Source: Geobacillus thermoleovorans
GTDB taxonomy: Bacteria; Bacillota; Bacilli; Bacillales; Anoxybacillaceae
Direction: 5' to 3'
NCBI RefSeq assembly: GCF_001610955.1
Contig: NZ_CP014335.1
Coordinates: 1,777,001-1,841,000 of the forward strand
Length of the DNA stretch: 64,000 nucleotides
Below the pieces are notes generated by a model, which saw only the letters and a list, made by a program, of their open reading frames with translations, did not search any database and was not told the origin of the DNA. Below, in pieces: positions 16,808 to 27,757 of the stretch; the stretch's first letter is position 1, and each line of letters starts with the position of its first letter. A program made the position numbers and the translations under genes.

Positions 16808-18274
16808 TTACCAGCGGGAGGTCACCATTTTTTTGCGCGTATAAAACTCGACGCCATCCATGCCGTTCGCATGAAGATCGCCATAAAACGAGTTTTTCCA
16901 TCCGGAGAATGGGAAGAACGCCATCGGCGCGGGAACTCCTAAGTTGACGCCTAACATGCCGGCGTCGATTTCCTCGCGGAATTTGCGGACATTCCCCCCG
17001 TCTCTTGTATAGATGCACGCTCCATTGGCAAACGGAGACTTGTTGGCCACCTCAATGGCTTCATCTAATGTCTCGACCCGTACGATCGAAAGAACAGGGG
17101 CGAAAATTTCGTCTTTCCAAATGGTCATGTCAGTAGTGACTCGGTCAAAGATCGTCGGACCGATAAAGTATCCATTGTCCTGAACCGCGGCGTCCTTTCG
17201 TCCGTCGCGCACCAGAATGGCCCCTTCCTTTTCCCCAAGTTCAATATACTTCACGGTCCGTTGCTTATGGGCTTCGCGAATGACCGGGCCTAAAAAGACG
17301 CTCTCCTCCAGCCCATTGCCGATTTTCAATTCATTCGCGGCCGCCACCAGCTTCTCGACAAGTTCATCGGCAATCTCCCCAACCGCGACAACGACCGACG
17401 CCGCCATGCACCGTTCTCCCGCCGAGCCGAACGCCGCGTTAATAATTTCACGGACCGCAACATTCAAATCGGCATCCGGCATGACAATGGAATGGTTTTT
17501 CGCCCCCGTCAACGCTTGAACCCGTTTGCCGTGAGCCGCTGCCGTTTTGTACACATACTCGCCGACCGGCTGGGAGCCGACAAACGAGATGGCTTTCACA
17601 TCCGGGTGCTCCAACAGCCCGTTCACGACATCATGCGCCCCATGGACGATGTTAAGCACCCCGTCCGGAAGCCCAGCCTCTTTAAACAGTTCAGCCAAAC
17701 GATTCGCCAACATCGGCGTGCGCTCGGACGGTTTTAAGACGAACGTGTTTCCGCACGCAATCGCCAGCGGGAACATCCAGCAAGGGACCATCATCGGGAA
17801 GTTAAACGGCGTGATGCCCCCCACGACGCCGATCGGATACCGGTACATCCCCGATTCAATGCCGGTCGCAATATCTGGAAGCTGCCGCCCCATCATGAGC
17901 GTCGGCGCACCGGCCGCAAATTCGACGCATTCAATGCCGCGTTGCACTTCCCCATAAGCTTCGTTGTAGCTTTTGCCGTTTTCTAACGTCACCAATCGGG
18001 CCAGCTCTTCCCAATGCTCGACAAGCAACTGCTGATATTTAAACAAGATTCTTGCCCGGCGCGGCACCGGCGTTTTGCGCCATGTTTTGAACGCCTCTTT
18101 GGCAGCTCGGACCGCTTCGTCCAACTCCTCGCGGCTTGAAATCGGAACGTAGGCCAACACTTCGCCCGTTGCCGGGTTCGGAACGGCTTCCGTCTTCCCG
18201 GAACGAGACTCGACCCATTGCCCGCCAATATAGTTTTTTAAGGTTTGCACTCCCGTTGTCATCGTCATGTCCAT
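16808..18274 (-). CDS. iolA: Methylmalonate/malonate-semialdehyde dehydrogenase (CoA-acylating)
   Basis: A 488-residue aldehyde dehydrogenase of the IolA/MmsA family, converting malonate semialdehyde to acetyl-CoA with NAD and Co[15 protein letters not shown] (about residue 255) and the catalytic Cys in [12 protein letters not shown] (about 286) are specific for the family, as is [16 protein letters not shown] near residue 150. Start at 18274 (ATG) follows AAGAAGGGGG. It catalyses the last step of the inositol pathway and is 14 bases downstream of iolC. Confidence 0.95.
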   Translation of the reverse strand: MDMTMTTGVQTLKNYIGGQWVESRSGKTEAVPNPATGEVLAYVPISSREELDEAVRAAKEAFKTWRKTPVPRRARILFKYQQLLVEHWEELARLVTLENGKSYNEAYGEVQRGIECVEFAAGAPTLMMGRQLPDIATGIESGMYRYPIGVVGGITPFNFPMMVPCWMFPLAIACGNTFVLKPSERTPMLANRLAELFKEAGLPDGVLNIVHGAHDVVNGLLEHPDVKAISFVGSQPVGEYVYKTAAAHGKRVQALTGAKNHSIVMPDADLNVAVREIINAAFGSAGERCMAASVVVAVGEIADELVEKLVAAANELKIGNGLEESVFLGPVIREAHKQRTVKYIELGEKEGAILVRDGRKDAAVQDNGYFIGPTIFDRVTTDMTIWKDEIFAPVLSIVRVETLDEAIEVANKSPFANGACIYTRDGGNVRKFREEIDAGMLGVNLGVPAPMAFFPFSGWKNSFYGDLHANGMDGVEFYTRKKMVTSRW

Positions 18275-18288
18275 GTTCCCCCTTCTTT

Positions 18289-19296
18289 TTATTTCCGAGC
18301 AGCTGAACCGTTGCGATGTTGTTCGATGAACTGTTCGATTTGCGCCAATGTCGGCATCGCATCCGAGCAGCTATGGCTTGAGATGACAATCGACGCCGCA
18401 GCTGCCCCGTATTCCATTGCCTTTGGAATCGGCCAATCGTTCATTAGCCCGTAGATAAATCCTGCGGCATACGAGTCGCCGGCCCCAAACGTTTTGACAA
18501 TATTTGCTGGGAAAATCGTGCCGACAAACGTTTCTCCAGTTTTCGTATAAGCAATAGACCCGTCTTTGCCATGCTTAATGACAACGATTTTCGCGTTGTA
18601 ATCAAACCATTTTCGCGCTGTTTGTTCATCATCGCGCCGCTGGCCGTCAAACCGCTCCATCATGTCAAATTCTTCTCTCGTGCCGATGATCACGTCGCAT
18701 TTTTCGGCTGCCAAGTTGTAATAGATCGCTGTTTCCTCTTTGGATTGCCACGTATATGGGCGATAATCCAAATCGAACACAACGACGGTTCCATGGCGTC
18801 TTGCGTAGTCCAACGCTAAAAACACCGCTTCTCTTGACGGGCTTTTCGCTAAAGCTGTCCCGGAAATCAACAGGCATTTGGCGCGCCGAATATAGTCTTC
18901 GTCAATATCGTTCGGTTCCAGCTTCAAATCAGCGACATTATCGCGATACATTAGGATGCTGCAGTCGGTCGGGCTCTTGATTTCGGTAAAAGCCAAGCCC
19001 GTCACACTGCCGGACTTGTCGGTAATGACATGGGACGTATCAATTCCATTGTTTTTTAAATATCGGACAATAAATCGACCCATTTGGTCGTCGGCCACTC
19101 GGCCGATAAACCCTGTTTTCATGCCGAGCCGGGCCATGCCGATGGCAATATTCGCCGGAGATCCGCCGACATATTTCGTAAACGTCATCGTTTCTTCCAT
19201 CGGCCGATGGATTTCATTGGCGTTCAAATCGATGCATAGCCGGCCAACGGCGATAAAATCCAACGGTTTTTGCTGGTCAAATGGGAGGAAACTCAT
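18289..19296 (-). CDS. iolC: 5-dehydro-2-deoxygluconokinase
   Basis: A 335-residue PfkB-family kinase that phosphorylates 2-deoxy-5-keto-D-gluconate. The N-terminal [18 protein letters not shown] and [15 protein letters not shown] segments bind the sugar, and [16 protein letters not shown] near residue 265 holds the catalytic Asp and anion hole. Start at 19296 follows GAAAGAGGCGG. It belongs to the iolD-E-B-C-A-J run in which spacing is mostly under 35 bases. Confidence 0.95.
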   Translation of the reverse strand: MSFLPFDQQKPLDFIAVGRLCIDLNANEIHRPMEETMTFTKYVGGSPANIAIGMARLGMKTGFIGRVADDQMGRFIVRYLKNNGIDTSHVITDKSGSVTGLAFTEIKSPTDCSILMYRDNVADLKLEPNDIDEDYIRRAKCLLISGTALAKSPSREAVFLALDYARRHGTVVVFDLDYRPYTWQSKEETAIYYNLAAEKCDVIIGTREEFDMMERFDGQRRDDEQTARKWFDYNAKIVVIKHGKDGSIAYTKTGETFVGTIFPANIVKTFGAGDSYAAGFIYGLMNDWPIPKAMEYGAAAASIVISSHSCSDAMPTLAQIEQFIEQHRNGSAARK

Positions 19297-19327
19297 CGAA
19301 CCGCCTCTTTCCTGTCGTCTTTTTAGA

Positions 19328-20158
19328 TTATTTCTCCTTCTGTTTGGCCGCGAGCTTGCTTTCCATCACCCAGTCATGGTCCGGGTCATTATGAAACTTC
19401 CACGTCCGCACCGGCCCGGCCATGACGTTCAAGTAATACCCCTCATACCCTGGGGGAGCGGAAACCGGATGGTAGCCTTTCGGGACTAAGACGACATCCC
19501 CGTTTTTCACGACCATCGTTTCGTCGATGGAACGATCATCGGTGTACACACGCTGCACCATAAAACCGTGACCGGGATTGATTTTATGATAATACGTTTC
19601 TTCCAAATACGACTCATGGGGCAAGTTGTCTTGGTCGTGTTTATGCGGGGGGTAGCTCGACCAGTTTCCTTCCGGCGTAAACACTTCAACGACAAGCAAG
19701 CTGTCGGCCGGTTGGGATTCCGGAAGAATGTTATGCACCCGCCGTTCAATATTTCCTGCTCCCCGTATTTCAACTCCTACTTCGCTTGGGGGGATCAATC
19801 GCGCCGGATATGTACCTTTCCCCGGCGCTAAACAAACCGCTACTTCCACATCCGTCATCGCTTCGACTTCATACACATCGTTTGCCGGAACATAGACCGA
19901 GTATGGCGGAACTTTCTCAAACACATCCATTCTCAATCCGATCTGTTCCCACCGCTCCAGCTTCGTAGATATGTTCGCTTTCCCTTTGAGAAGAACAAGG
20001 CAAGCCTCCTGATCCTTCGTCTCTTTTCGCAATGTTTGTCCTTTTGCCAACACATACACTTCAAACCCGACGTACTCCCACCCCACTGATTCCGGTGTTA
20101 CGCGGACGACGTTCCCTTCTTCATTCGGCGAATGGCTTGGTATGATCAGTCGGCTCAT
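19328..20158 (-). CDS. iolB: 5-deoxy-glucuronate isomerase
   Basis: A 276-residue bicupin isomerase that turns 5-deoxy-D-glucuronate into 2-deoxy-5-keto-D-gluconate. The signature SSYPPHKHDQDNLPHESYLEETYYHK (metal-binding His/Glu cluster, residues about 165-190) and the later VPKGYHPVSAPPGY are diagnostic. Start at 20158 follows GGGGGAGGATGAAACG. Length matches the family (about 270). Confidence 0.95.
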   Translation of the reverse strand: MSRLIIPSHSPNEEGNVVRVTPESVGWEYVGFEVYVLAKGQTLRKETKDQEACLVLLKGKANISTKLERWEQIGLRMDVFEKVPPYSVYVPANDVYEVEAMTDVEVAVCLAPGKGTYPARLIPPSEVGVEIRGAGNIERRVHNILPESQPADSLLVVEVFTPEGNWSSYPPHKHDQDNLPHESYLEETYYHKINPGHGFMVQRVYTDDRSIDETMVVKNGDVVLVPKGYHPVSAPPGYEGYYLNVMAGPVRTWKFHNDPDHDWVMESKLAAKQKEK

Positions 20159-20176
20159 CGTTTCATCCTCCCCCCC

Positions 20177-21103
20177 TTACCGCTTTTGGGCCGCCAAGAG
20201 ATGATGAACAAGGCGGTCAATATATTCTTTGGCCATTTTGGCGTACGTGTACGGGTGCGCCACAGCCGGGTCCTGTTCTGCTTCGACGATGATCCAGCCG
20301 TTATAGTCCATCTCAATCAATTTGGCAAAAATCGGAACAAAGTCAATGCATCCATCTCCAGGAACCGTAAACATGCCACGCAACACCGCCGTGCGAAAGT
20401 CGAGTTGTTCCCGTCTCACCAGCTCGAGCACATCGTGCCTTACGTCTTTCAAATGAACGTATTGAATGCGATCCGCATACCGATGCAACAGTTCAACTGG
20501 ATCATATCCGCCATATAACGCATGCCCTGTGTCATACAAGAGATGGACAAGATTCGGATCCGTCAACTCCATTAAGCGATCGATCTCTTCCGCCGTTTCG
20601 ACGACTGTTCCCGCGTGAAAGTGGTAAACAAGTTTCATTCCTAGCTCTTGGCATATATGCGCGGCGCGATGCAATCCGTCAACAAGGGACTCCCATTCGG
20701 AATCCGTGAGCCGTTGAATCGTTTTTTCTTCTGGCGCCCGGCGCGGATCCCAGTGCATCGATCCCCCCATCTCGCAGACAATCGCATACTTGCATCCCAT
20801 ATCGTGCAAATATTCCGCCCAAGACCGGAACGTCTTGAGTTCCTCTTCAAGACGAGAACGGTCTGAAAAGAGCACGCCGATGAATTTGCTGGCGAGCTCG
20901 ATGCCATATTGGTTCAGTTTTGCCCTCAATGACGGGGGATCTTGGGAAAAGAGGCGCCCCATTTCCGTTGCAACATACCCAAGCTCCGCCATTTCGGATA
21001 AGACTTGATCTTGGGTATAGTGATCACCCAGTCCCGGAATATCATCATTGACCCAGCTGATCGGGGCAATGCCGATACGAAAAGGATTAACCGTTTTTTC
21101 CAT
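20177..21103 (-). CDS. iolE: Inosose dehydratase
   Basis: A 308-residue TIM-barrel protein of the sugar phosphate isomerase/epimerase superfamily that dehydrates 2-keto-myo-inositol. The N-terminal IGIAPISWVNDDIPGLGD is the IolE hallmark; metal ligands lie in YHFHAGTVVE, LLYDTGHALYGG, VHLKDVR and IVEAEQD. The chosen ATG at 21103 has TGGAG eight bases upstream; the GTG at 21112 is too close. It sits between iolD and iolB. Confidence 0.93.
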   Translation of the reverse strand: MEKTVNPFRIGIAPISWVNDDIPGLGDHYTQDQVLSEMAELGYVATEMGRLFSQDPPSLRAKLNQYGIELASKFIGVLFSDRSRLEEELKTFRSWAEYLHDMGCKYAIVCEMGGSMHWDPRRAPEEKTIQRLTDSEWESLVDGLHRAAHICQELGMKLVYHFHAGTVVETAEEIDRLMELTDPNLVHLLYDTGHALYGGYDPVELLHRYADRIQYVHLKDVRHDVLELVRREQLDFRTAVLRGMFTVPGDGCIDFVPIFAKLIEMDYNGWIIVEAEQDPAVAHPYTYAKMAKEYIDRLVHHLLAAQKR

Positions 21104-21121
21104 CTCTCTCACTCCAGTTGT

Positions 21122-23056
21122 TCAATATTTTCTTGCCCTTTGCAATTGTTGTTCTTTCCGCTTGTATGCCTCCGCAATTTTTGGGTTCCGGGACACTTCC
21201 GCCACCCCGACATGCCACCATGACTCATAATCATGGGTCATCGTTTTTGGAAGCACCTTAATATCGATCAATGTCGACACCGATTGTTGTTTGGCATCTT
21301 CGAGCGCTTCTTTTAATTGCTCGAGCGTGTGCACTTTATACGTTTTCACCCCGTAACCGGCCGCGCTTTGCGCGAAGTCAATCGGAATCAAGCTCCCGTC
21401 TAAGCGCCCGGTTTCTTCGTTGCGGTAGCGGAATTCTGTGGCGAAACTGCCCATTCCATGACCCATTTGCAAGTTGTTAATGCAGCCGAATCCACCATTA
21501 TCAAATAGGAGAACATTGATTTTTTTCTTTTCCTGAATGCTCGTTACAAGCTCCGAGTGAAGCATTAAGTAGCTGCCATCGCCGACCATCGCATAGACTT
21601 CTTTATCCGGCTCCGCCATTTTCACGCCAAGCGCACCAGCAATCTCATACCCCATGCACGAATAGCCGTACTCCATATGATACGTATTGGGCCGGCGCGC
21701 CACCCACATGCGCTGCAAATCCCCCGGCAAGCTGCCTGCCGCTCCGATGATAATGGCGTCGTCATCGATCCACTCGTTAATCGCGCCAATGACTTCCGTT
21801 TGCGTTAACGAAGAATCGAAAAACTCGGAATACTCAGTCAAAACCTCATCGAGATGGCCGGCCACCTCCGGCTGAAAGCCCGACTGGCGGTAGCGGACGT
21901 GATGCAGTCGGTTAAGCTCTTCTTCCCACGCCTTTTTCGCGATGTCTATTTCATTCGTATAGCCGGATCGATACCCGATTTTCTCCAACTCTTCGGTTAA
22001 GGCGAGAAGAGCAAGTTTCGCATCTGCCACTACGCGGACGGCATCCAATTTGCAAGCATCAAAGACCGAGACATTGATCGTCAAAAATTCTACTTCAGGA
22101 TGTTGGAAAAGCTGTTTCGACCCTGTCGTAAAATCGGTGTAACGGGTGCCAATCCCAATGACCAAATCGGCTTCCTTCGCAATTATATTGGCGGCAAGGT
22201 TGCCGGTGACGCCAATTCCCCCGAGATTGTATGGGTGGGCGCTTTCCACCGCGCTTTTGCCGGCTTGCGTTTCCCCGTAAGGAATGTGAAATTTCTCGGC
22301 AAACTGTTTCAGTTCTTCCGCTGCTTCCGAATAGCGGACGCCGCCGCCGCAAATGATGATCGGTTTTTTCTTTCTGCGAATGAGCTCCACCGCCTCATGA
22401 ATCGCCGCTTTCGCCGGAACGCGGCGTTCAATGCGGTGAATCCGTTTTTGGAAAAAGGATTCAGGAAAATCGTACGCTTCCCCTTGCACATCTTGAGGCA
22501 AGGCAATGGTGACTGCTCCGGTGTTGGCGGGATCGGTCAGTACCCGCATCGCTTGAATCATCGCCGGCATCAGCTGCTCGGGGCGGCTGATGCGATCCCA
22601 ATATTTGCTGACGGCACGAAACGCATCGTTTGTGGAAATGGTCAAATCATGCCAGTGCTCGATTTGTTGAAGCACGGGATCGGGCTGTCTTGTCGCAAAC
22701 GTATCTCCCGGAAGCAATAACACCGGAATGTGGTTCGCCGAAGCTGTCGCCGCTGCCGTCACCATATTCGCCGCCCCGGGACCGACGGATGACGTGCATG
22801 CCATGATTTGCCGACGGTGTTTTTGTTTTGCAAAGGCAATCGCCGCATGTGCCATTCCTTGTTCATTGCGCCCTTGGTACACTTCGAGCTCTCCGGGATC
22901 TTCCTCAAGCGCTTGACCAAGGCCGAGTACATTACCATGGCCGAAAATCGTAAAAACACCTTTGACAAATTTCTGTACACGACCATCGAACTCCACGTAC
23001 TGCTGGTTTAAAAACTTGACTAATGCTTGGGCGGTTGTTAAGCGGATCGTGTTCAC
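21122..23056 (-). CDS. iolD: 3D-trihydroxycyclohexane-1,2-dione acylhydrolase
   Basis: A 644-residue thiamine diphosphate enzyme that opens the inositol ring to 5-deoxyglucuronate. The N-terminal PYR domain has the catalytic Glu in [11 protein letters not shown] (about residue 63), a central nucleotide-binding-like domain spans about 200-370, and the PP domain has the metal motif [12 protein letters not shown]. Start at 23056 is a GTG after GGGAGGGAAACC. Length is typical for IolD (about 640). Confidence 0.95.
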   Translation of the reverse strand: MNTIRLTTAQALVKFLNQQYVEFDGRVQKFVKGVFTIFGHGNVLGLGQALEEDPGELEVYQGRNEQGMAHAAIAFAKQKHRRQIMACTSSVGPGAANMVTAAATASANHIPVLLLPGDTFATRQPDPVLQQIEHWHDLTISTNDAFRAVSKYWDRISRPEQLMPAMIQAMRVLTDPANTGAVTIALPQDVQGEAYDFPESFFQKRIHRIERRVPAKAAIHEAVELIRRKKKPIIICGGGVRYSEAAEELKQFAEKFHIPYGETQAGKSAVESAHPYNLGGIGVTGNLAANIIAKEADLVIGIGTRYTDFTTGSKQLFQHPEVEFLTINVSVFDACKLDAVRVVADAKLALLALTEELEKIGYRSGYTNEIDIAKKAWEEELNRLHHVRYRQSGFQPEVAGHLDEVLTEYSEFFDSSLTQTEVIGAINEWIDDDAIIIGAAGSLPGDLQRMWVARRPNTYHMEYGYSCMGYEIAGALGVKMAEPDKEVYAMVGDGSYLMLHSELVTSIQEKKKINVLLFDNGGFGCINNLQMGHGMGSFATEFRYRNEETGRLDGSLIPIDFAQSAAGYGVKTYKVHTLEQLKEALEDAKQQSVSTLIDIKVLPKTMTHDYESWWHVGVAEVSRNPKIAEAYKRKEQQLQRARKY

Positions 23057-23077
23057 CGGTTTCCCTCCCGTAGATGT

Positions 23078-23920
23078 TCAAACTCGTTCGATCTCAAAAT
23101 ACCGACGGAGAACGTTCTCCATTTTGATCTTTCCGGTTTGAATTGCTGCCTCTGCCTCCCATTGCCAATACTCAGGTCGAAATAACTCAATGGATGCCAT
23201 ATCATTGTAACCAATGGATTGAAGCGTGCGTAAAATGCCATCCAAGTCAATCGCCCCGTCCCCCGGCCACACTCGATGGCGATCGCGTAACGCTCCTACC
23301 GGAAAATCTTCACAATCATCGATATGAAAGACGAAAATGTCCGTTGGATCGGCCGCCTGCAAGTCTTCGAGCTGGGAGTTCATTGCATGGAAATGGAAGC
23401 AGTCAAGAACAAGGCCCACTTGACTGCTGTCCACCGCTTTGACAATCTCATACGCCTGTGTAAACGTGTTGACGGAACAATTCGGGTATCCGCAAAACTC
23501 GAAGGCGATTTTTACGCCGTACGGTTCGCTGAACTCTGCTAACTCTCGCAACACGCGAACGGTTTCCGCTTTGATTTCCGACTTCGTATAATCGCCGACA
23601 TCAAACGTCGGGACCGCAATCACCGTTTTGCAACCAATTTGTTGGCCGATTTCACATAAGAACTGTAGATCACGAAGGATTTGGCCGAATCCTTCCTCAT
23701 CGCGGAACGTGATAAACTCCAGCGCATTGAAGGCATACGGTTTCAAACGATGAAAAGCAAAGAATTGTTTCAAGTCGTCAACCGTATAGGAAGCGAGAAA
23801 TTCTTTCAACTTATCAAGCCGAATTTCAATGCCGTCATAACCATATTTTTCACATAGTTCTAAGTCATTCTTTAATGTAGAATTTTTTAGCGTCGTCGCT
23901 TCATTAAATACAAGCTTCAT
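23078..23920 (-). CDS. iolI: Inosose isomerase
   Basis: A 280-residue TIM-barrel isomerase that interconverts 2-keto-myo-inositol and 1-keto-D-chiro-inositol. The start MKLVFNEATTLKNSTLKNDLELCEKYGYDGIEIR closely follows Bacillus subtilis IolI from memory, and the metal-site segments AFEFCGYPNCSVNTF, LVLDCFHFHAM, FHIDDCEDFPVG and ELFRPEYW are conserved. Start at 23920 (second ATG) is six bases from GGAGG. It lies 21 bases upstream of iolD. Confidence 0.93.
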   Translation of the reverse strand: MKLVFNEATTLKNSTLKNDLELCEKYGYDGIEIRLDKLKEFLASYTVDDLKQFFAFHRLKPYAFNALEFITFRDEEGFGQILRDLQFLCEIGQQIGCKTVIAVPTFDVGDYTKSEIKAETVRVLRELAEFSEPYGVKIAFEFCGYPNCSVNTFTQAYEIVKAVDSSQVGLVLDCFHFHAMNSQLEDLQAADPTDIFVFHIDDCEDFPVGALRDRHRVWPGDGAIDLDGILRTLQSIGYNDMASIELFRPEYWQWEAEAAIQTGKIKMENVLRRYFEIERV

Positions 23921-23935
23921 CATTTTCCTCCAACC

Positions 23936-24940
23936 CTATGATTTTCTGTTTTTGCGAGAATCAATGAACACCGCCACCGTAATAATGACTCCTTTAAGAA
24001 TTTGCTGCCAATATGGCGAAACATTCAACAAGTCGAGACCGTTATTCATGACCCCGATAATGAGCGCACCGACAATCGTGCCGCCGATCGTCCCGATTCC
24101 ACCGGCAAGGCTTGTTCCGCCAATGACCGCGGCAGCGATGGCATCGAGTTCATACATGACCCCGGCCGTCGGCTGCCCCGAGGAAATGCGCGAGGTCAAG
24201 ATGAGTCCAGCCAGCCCTGACAATAGCCCGGCATATGCGTAAACGAAAATCTTATATTTATCGACATTGACTCCGGCAATTATGGCCGCCTGTTCATTTC
24301 CGCCAATTGCATACACGTATTTGCCAAACTTCGTTTTATTTAATAGAATGTAGGAAATGACCCCCACAAGCGCAAAGATGAGAATCGGGACCGGGATTCC
24401 CACAACATCTCCTTGCCCAATCCATAAAAACGATGGCGACAAGTTCCCGATTGGTCTCCCATCGCTGAATAGCAGCGCCGCACCTCTCGCTGCTGTCATC
24501 ATTCCCAGTGTCACAATAAAGGGAGCAATTTTCGCCTTCGAAATAATCGTCCCGTTGATCACACCCGTCAAGAGCCCTAATCCAAGACCAACCAAAATGG
24601 GGACAACGACTGGATACGTATCCGGATGAGCAAGGCTAGCCGTAACTACAGACACAAGAGCAATCACGGAACCTGATGACAAATCGATCCCAGTCGTAAT
24701 AATGACGATCGTGACGCCAATCGCGACAATGCCGACCACCGACATTTGCCGAACAATATTTAATAAGTTGCCGGTTGTAAAAAATGTCGGTGAAAGAATG
24801 GACATCAAAATGACGAGTGCTATCAGAATCACCAACATGCCATATCGGTTTAAAAATCGATACAATTTATCCTTCGACGTGGCCGTCGAAGAAATCCCTG
24901 CCTTCCCCTGTTTGTTCGTAACAGAAACTTGGCTTTCCAT
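23936..24940 (-). CDS. Ribose-class ABC permease, probably inositol importer
   Basis: A 334-residue CUT2 permease with about ten hydrophobic segments. The [16 protein letters not shown] loop and the [23 protein letters not shown] motif near the C-terminus contact the ATPase as in RbsC. Gene order (binding protein, ATPase, permease) and the position inside the iol cluster, with no iolT-type symporter in the window, argue that it carries myo-inositol or an isomer. Start at 24940 is placed six bases after AGGGGG. Confidence 0.88.
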   Translation of the reverse strand: MESQVSVTNKQGKAGISSTATSKDKLYRFLNRYGMLVILIALVILMSILSPTFFTTGNLLNIVRQMSVVGIVAIGVTIVIITTGIDLSSGSVIALVSVVTASLAHPDTYPVVVPILVGLGLGLLTGVINGTIISKAKIAPFIVTLGMMTAARGAALLFSDGRPIGNLSPSFLWIGQGDVVGIPVPILIFALVGVISYILLNKTKFGKYVYAIGGNEQAAIIAGVNVDKYKIFVYAYAGLLSGLAGLILTSRISSGQPTAGVMYELDAIAAAVIGGTSLAGGIGTIGGTIVGALIIGVMNNGLDLLNVSPYWQQILKGVIITVAVFIDSRKNRKS

Positions 24941-24958
24941 ACCCATTCCCCCTGCTCT

Positions 24959-26470
24959 TTATCGCTTCGCCTCGATCAACTGGCCCGTTGCTAGCTGCAT
25001 AATCCGCTCTTGGGTTGCTTCTTCCCTTGTCAGCTCTCCTGTTTTTCTTCCTTCATGCATAACGATAATCCGGTCGCTCAATCCCAATATTTCCGGCATT
25101 TCCGAAGAAACTACGACGATCGCTTTTCCCTTCTTGGCGAGATCAAAAATCAAATTGTAAATTTCCGCCTTCGCCCCTACATCAATTCCCCTCGTCGGTT
25201 CATCGAGAAACAAAATATCCGGATTGTGAAGCAGCCATCGGGCAATGAGCGCTTTTTGCTGATTGCCCCCGCTTAAATATTTGATCAACTGCTGCAAACT
25301 CGGCGTTTTAATCGCAAGCTGTTCGGCTAGCCTTTGACAGTCTTCGCGGATTTTTCGTTGTTGCAAAAAACCCGCCTTCGTATACTGGTTGACCGTAACC
25401 GTGATCATGTTGTCCTCGACAGACAACGGTAAAAACAGCCCTGTCAGTTTTCGGTCTTCCGTCAACAGGCCCATCCCATATCGAATCGCGTCCCGTGCCG
25501 AGCGAATCGCAACCTTTTTTCCGTGAACATAAATGTCTCCCGCGTCCGGTTTGGCAACGCCAAAAACGCTTTCTAATACTTCTGTTCTTCCAGACCCCAT
25601 CAACCCAGCAAACCCGACTATTTCCCCTTTCCGTACTTCAAAGCTCACATCATGAAATTTCCCTTTTTTCGTCAACCCTTTGACCGACAACGCCACTTCT
25701 CCGATCGGAATCTTTGGCTTATGGAAAATTTGATTCAATTCCCTTCCGACCATCATTTGAATGAGTTCATCCCTTGAAATTTGATGGCTCGGCTTCGTCC
25801 CGATGTACTTCCCGTCCCTCAGCACGGTCACCTCATCGGTAATTTGTTCGAGTTCATCCATCTTATGAGTAATATAAATAATGGATACGCCCTCTTTTTT
25901 CAAAGAGCGAATGATGTGGAAAAGGTGATGAACCTCTTTCTCCGTAATGGCCGACGTCGGTTCATCCATAATGATCAGCTTCGAATTGTAAGAGATCGCT
26001 TTCGCAATTTCCACCATCTGCATATTGGCAATGCTCAAATCCATCATCTTCGCATTGGGGTCAATATCGATCTCAAGCTGTTCAAATAGTTGTCTCGTCT
26101 TTTTAATGAGTTCCTTCATTTTGACCCAACCCGCGAACGGATAACTCGGTTCTCTGCCGAGAAAAATATTTTCCGCCACCGTCATGTTCGGAACCGGGCT
26201 CAACTCTTGATGAATCATCGAAATGCCTTTATCGAGCGCTTGTTTAATCGTGGAGACTTTCAGCTCTTCCCCGTCGAACATGATCTTGCCTTGATCGGGC
26301 GTGTAAATGCCGATCAGGATCTTCATTAAGGTAGACTTCCCCGCTCCATTTTCCCCCATCAGCGCATGTACAGTTCCTCTTTTCACTCTCAGCTGCACCC
26401 GATCCAAAGCCTTTACTCCAGGAAACTCTTTTGTAATATCGATCATTTCCAATACATAATTGTTGCTCAT
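24959..26470 (-). CDS. Ribose-class ABC ATPase, probably inositol importer
   Basis: A 503-residue double ATP-binding protein. Domain one carries Walker [10 protein letters not shown] and signature [15 protein letters not shown]; domain two carries the degenerate GLMGSGRTE and signature [15 protein letters not shown]. Walker B segments are [11 protein letters not shown] and [12 protein letters not shown]. The start at 26470 follows AAAGGCGGGG. It is 12-19 bases from its permease and is separated from the binding-protein gene by a hairpin, like the xylose importer. Confidence 0.9.
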   Translation of the reverse strand: MSNNYVLEMIDITKEFPGVKALDRVQLRVKRGTVHALMGENGAGKSTLMKILIGIYTPDQGKIMFDGEELKVSTIKQALDKGISMIHQELSPVPNMTVAENIFLGREPSYPFAGWVKMKELIKKTRQLFEQLEIDIDPNAKMMDLSIANMQMVEIAKAISYNSKLIIMDEPTSAITEKEVHHLFHIIRSLKKEGVSIIYITHKMDELEQITDEVTVLRDGKYIGTKPSHQISRDELIQMMVGRELNQIFHKPKIPIGEVALSVKGLTKKGKFHDVSFEVRKGEIVGFAGLMGSGRTEVLESVFGVAKPDAGDIYVHGKKVAIRSARDAIRYGMGLLTEDRKLTGLFLPLSVEDNMITVTVNQYTKAGFLQQRKIREDCQRLAEQLAIKTPSLQQLIKYLSGGNQQKALIARWLLHNPDILFLDEPTRGIDVGAKAEIYNLIFDLAKKGKAIVVVSSEMPEILGLSDRIIVMHEGRKTGELTREEATQERIMQLATGQLIEAKR

Positions 26471-26585
26471 TCGTACCCCGCCTTTTCGCTATAGATTGCC
26501 CCTTTTATCAAAGCGGATGGTTACCCCGCGGCTTTATAACGTCGGCCGTTCTATGAGCTTAGGTAGGCTAGTTTCACAAAGGAAA

Positions 26586-26637
26586 AGTGAATGTTAGGAA
26601 GGATGTCAGCAACGCGGCAGCATCCTTCCTTTTCACT
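26586..26637 (-). terminator. Attenuator-like hairpin between binding protein and ATPase genes
   Basis: AGTGA plus AGGAAGGATG (26586-26605) pairs with CATCCTTCCT plus TCACT (26621-26637). It lies between the binding-protein stop and the ATPase start and mirrors the hairpin found at the equivalent place in the xylose importer operon. Confidence 0.6.
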
Positions 26638-26646
26638 CTTCTTTTC

Positions 26647-27615
26647 TCATTGCCACTTTTTGATGTACTCATCGACATTCTCTTTCGTAACCAGCTCATA
26701 CGGAATCCAATTGTATTTCTCTACTTTTTCTCCTTTTGCCGCTTTAATAGCCGTCTCTAATCCAGCTTGTCCTTGGCCTTTCGCGTTTTGATAGACGGTG
26801 ACTTTTAATTTTCCTTGCTTAACATATTCAAGAGCATCCGGCGTCGCATCAACTCCTGCTACAACAACATCATTTAACTTTCCAGCAGCCTCCAGTGCCA
26901 TAATCGCACCGATGGCCATTTCATCATTGTTAGAGACAACAGCATCAATTTTTTTGCCAGACTGCAACCAGTTTTCCATCAGCGCCATTCCCTTTGCACG
27001 ATCCCATTCTGCTGTTCCTTCTAGAACGACTTTCATCCCCGGATATTTTTTTATCACTTGCTTATTTCCTTCTGTCCGCTTGATTTGTGCTTCCTGACCC
27101 ATTTGGCCGTTGATAATGGCGATGTTTCCTTTGCCTCCTAAAATTTTCGCCACTTCTTCCATTTGCATGATGCCAGCTTTGATCGATTCAGAACCAACAT
27201 AGGCTGTTGCCTTGTCTACCCCGTCAAAAATACGGTTTACAACCACGATTGGAATGTTCGCTTGATTCGCTTTTTCCACCATTTGCGGCGCCGAAACCGT
27301 ATCGACAGGAATCAATACAATGGCATCCACTTTTTGTTGAACAAAGTTTTCCACTTGAGACAATTGCTTGTTTGCGTCATTCATCGCATCAACGTAAATG
27401 ACTTCCACATCTTTTTGCGTTTTGGCATATTCCTTCATTCCGTCTTGCAAGTAACTCAGCCATTTGTCATCAAAATCTGGAAGGGCCGCGCCAATGACAA
27501 TTTTTCCTGGTTTGTCCCCTGATTGGGCTGTTTCTTGTTGTTTGTTGCAACCAAAAAGCAACGAAAAACTAAACAGCAATACGACCAATGAAATCCACTT
27601 CATTCGACCTTTCAT
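26647..27615 (-). CDS. Sugar-binding lipoprotein, probably for inositol
   Basis: A 322-residue type I binding protein. The N-terminal MKGRMKWISLVVLLFSFSLLFGC is a lipoprotein signal with the lipid Cys near residue 23. The mature part has IVIGAALPDFDDKWLSYLQDGMKEYA and VVAGVDATPDALEYVKQGKLKVTVYQN, typical of ribose/inositol binding proteins. ATG at 27615 is chosen because it places the signal peptide at the N-terminus; AAAGGAAG and GGGGG lie just upstream. The GTG at 27684 would add a basic tail. Confidence 0.88.
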   Translation of the reverse strand: MKGRMKWISLVVLLFSFSLLFGCNKQQETAQSGDKPGKIVIGAALPDFDDKWLSYLQDGMKEYAKTQKDVEVIYVDAMNDANKQLSQVENFVQQKVDAIVLIPVDTVSAPQMVEKANQANIPIVVVNRIFDGVDKATAYVGSESIKAGIMQMEEVAKILGGKGNIAIINGQMGQEAQIKRTEGNKQVIKKYPGMKVVLEGTAEWDRAKGMALMENWLQSGKKIDAVVSNNDEMAIGAIMALEAAGKLNDVVVAGVDATPDALEYVKQGKLKVTVYQNAKGQGQAGLETAIKAAKGEKVEKYNWIPYELVTKENVDEYIKKWQ

Positions 27616-27757
27616 CTTCCTTTTGCCCCCTTGTCCCCTTTGTTTCTTTAAAACTTCCTTGTCCATAGCGGCCTTTCTCGCCACTCAATAGGGGGCGAAA
27701 GCCGCTACGAACCATGTTCTATGACAAACGAAGCCAAAGTGGCCTCGCTGCCTTCGA

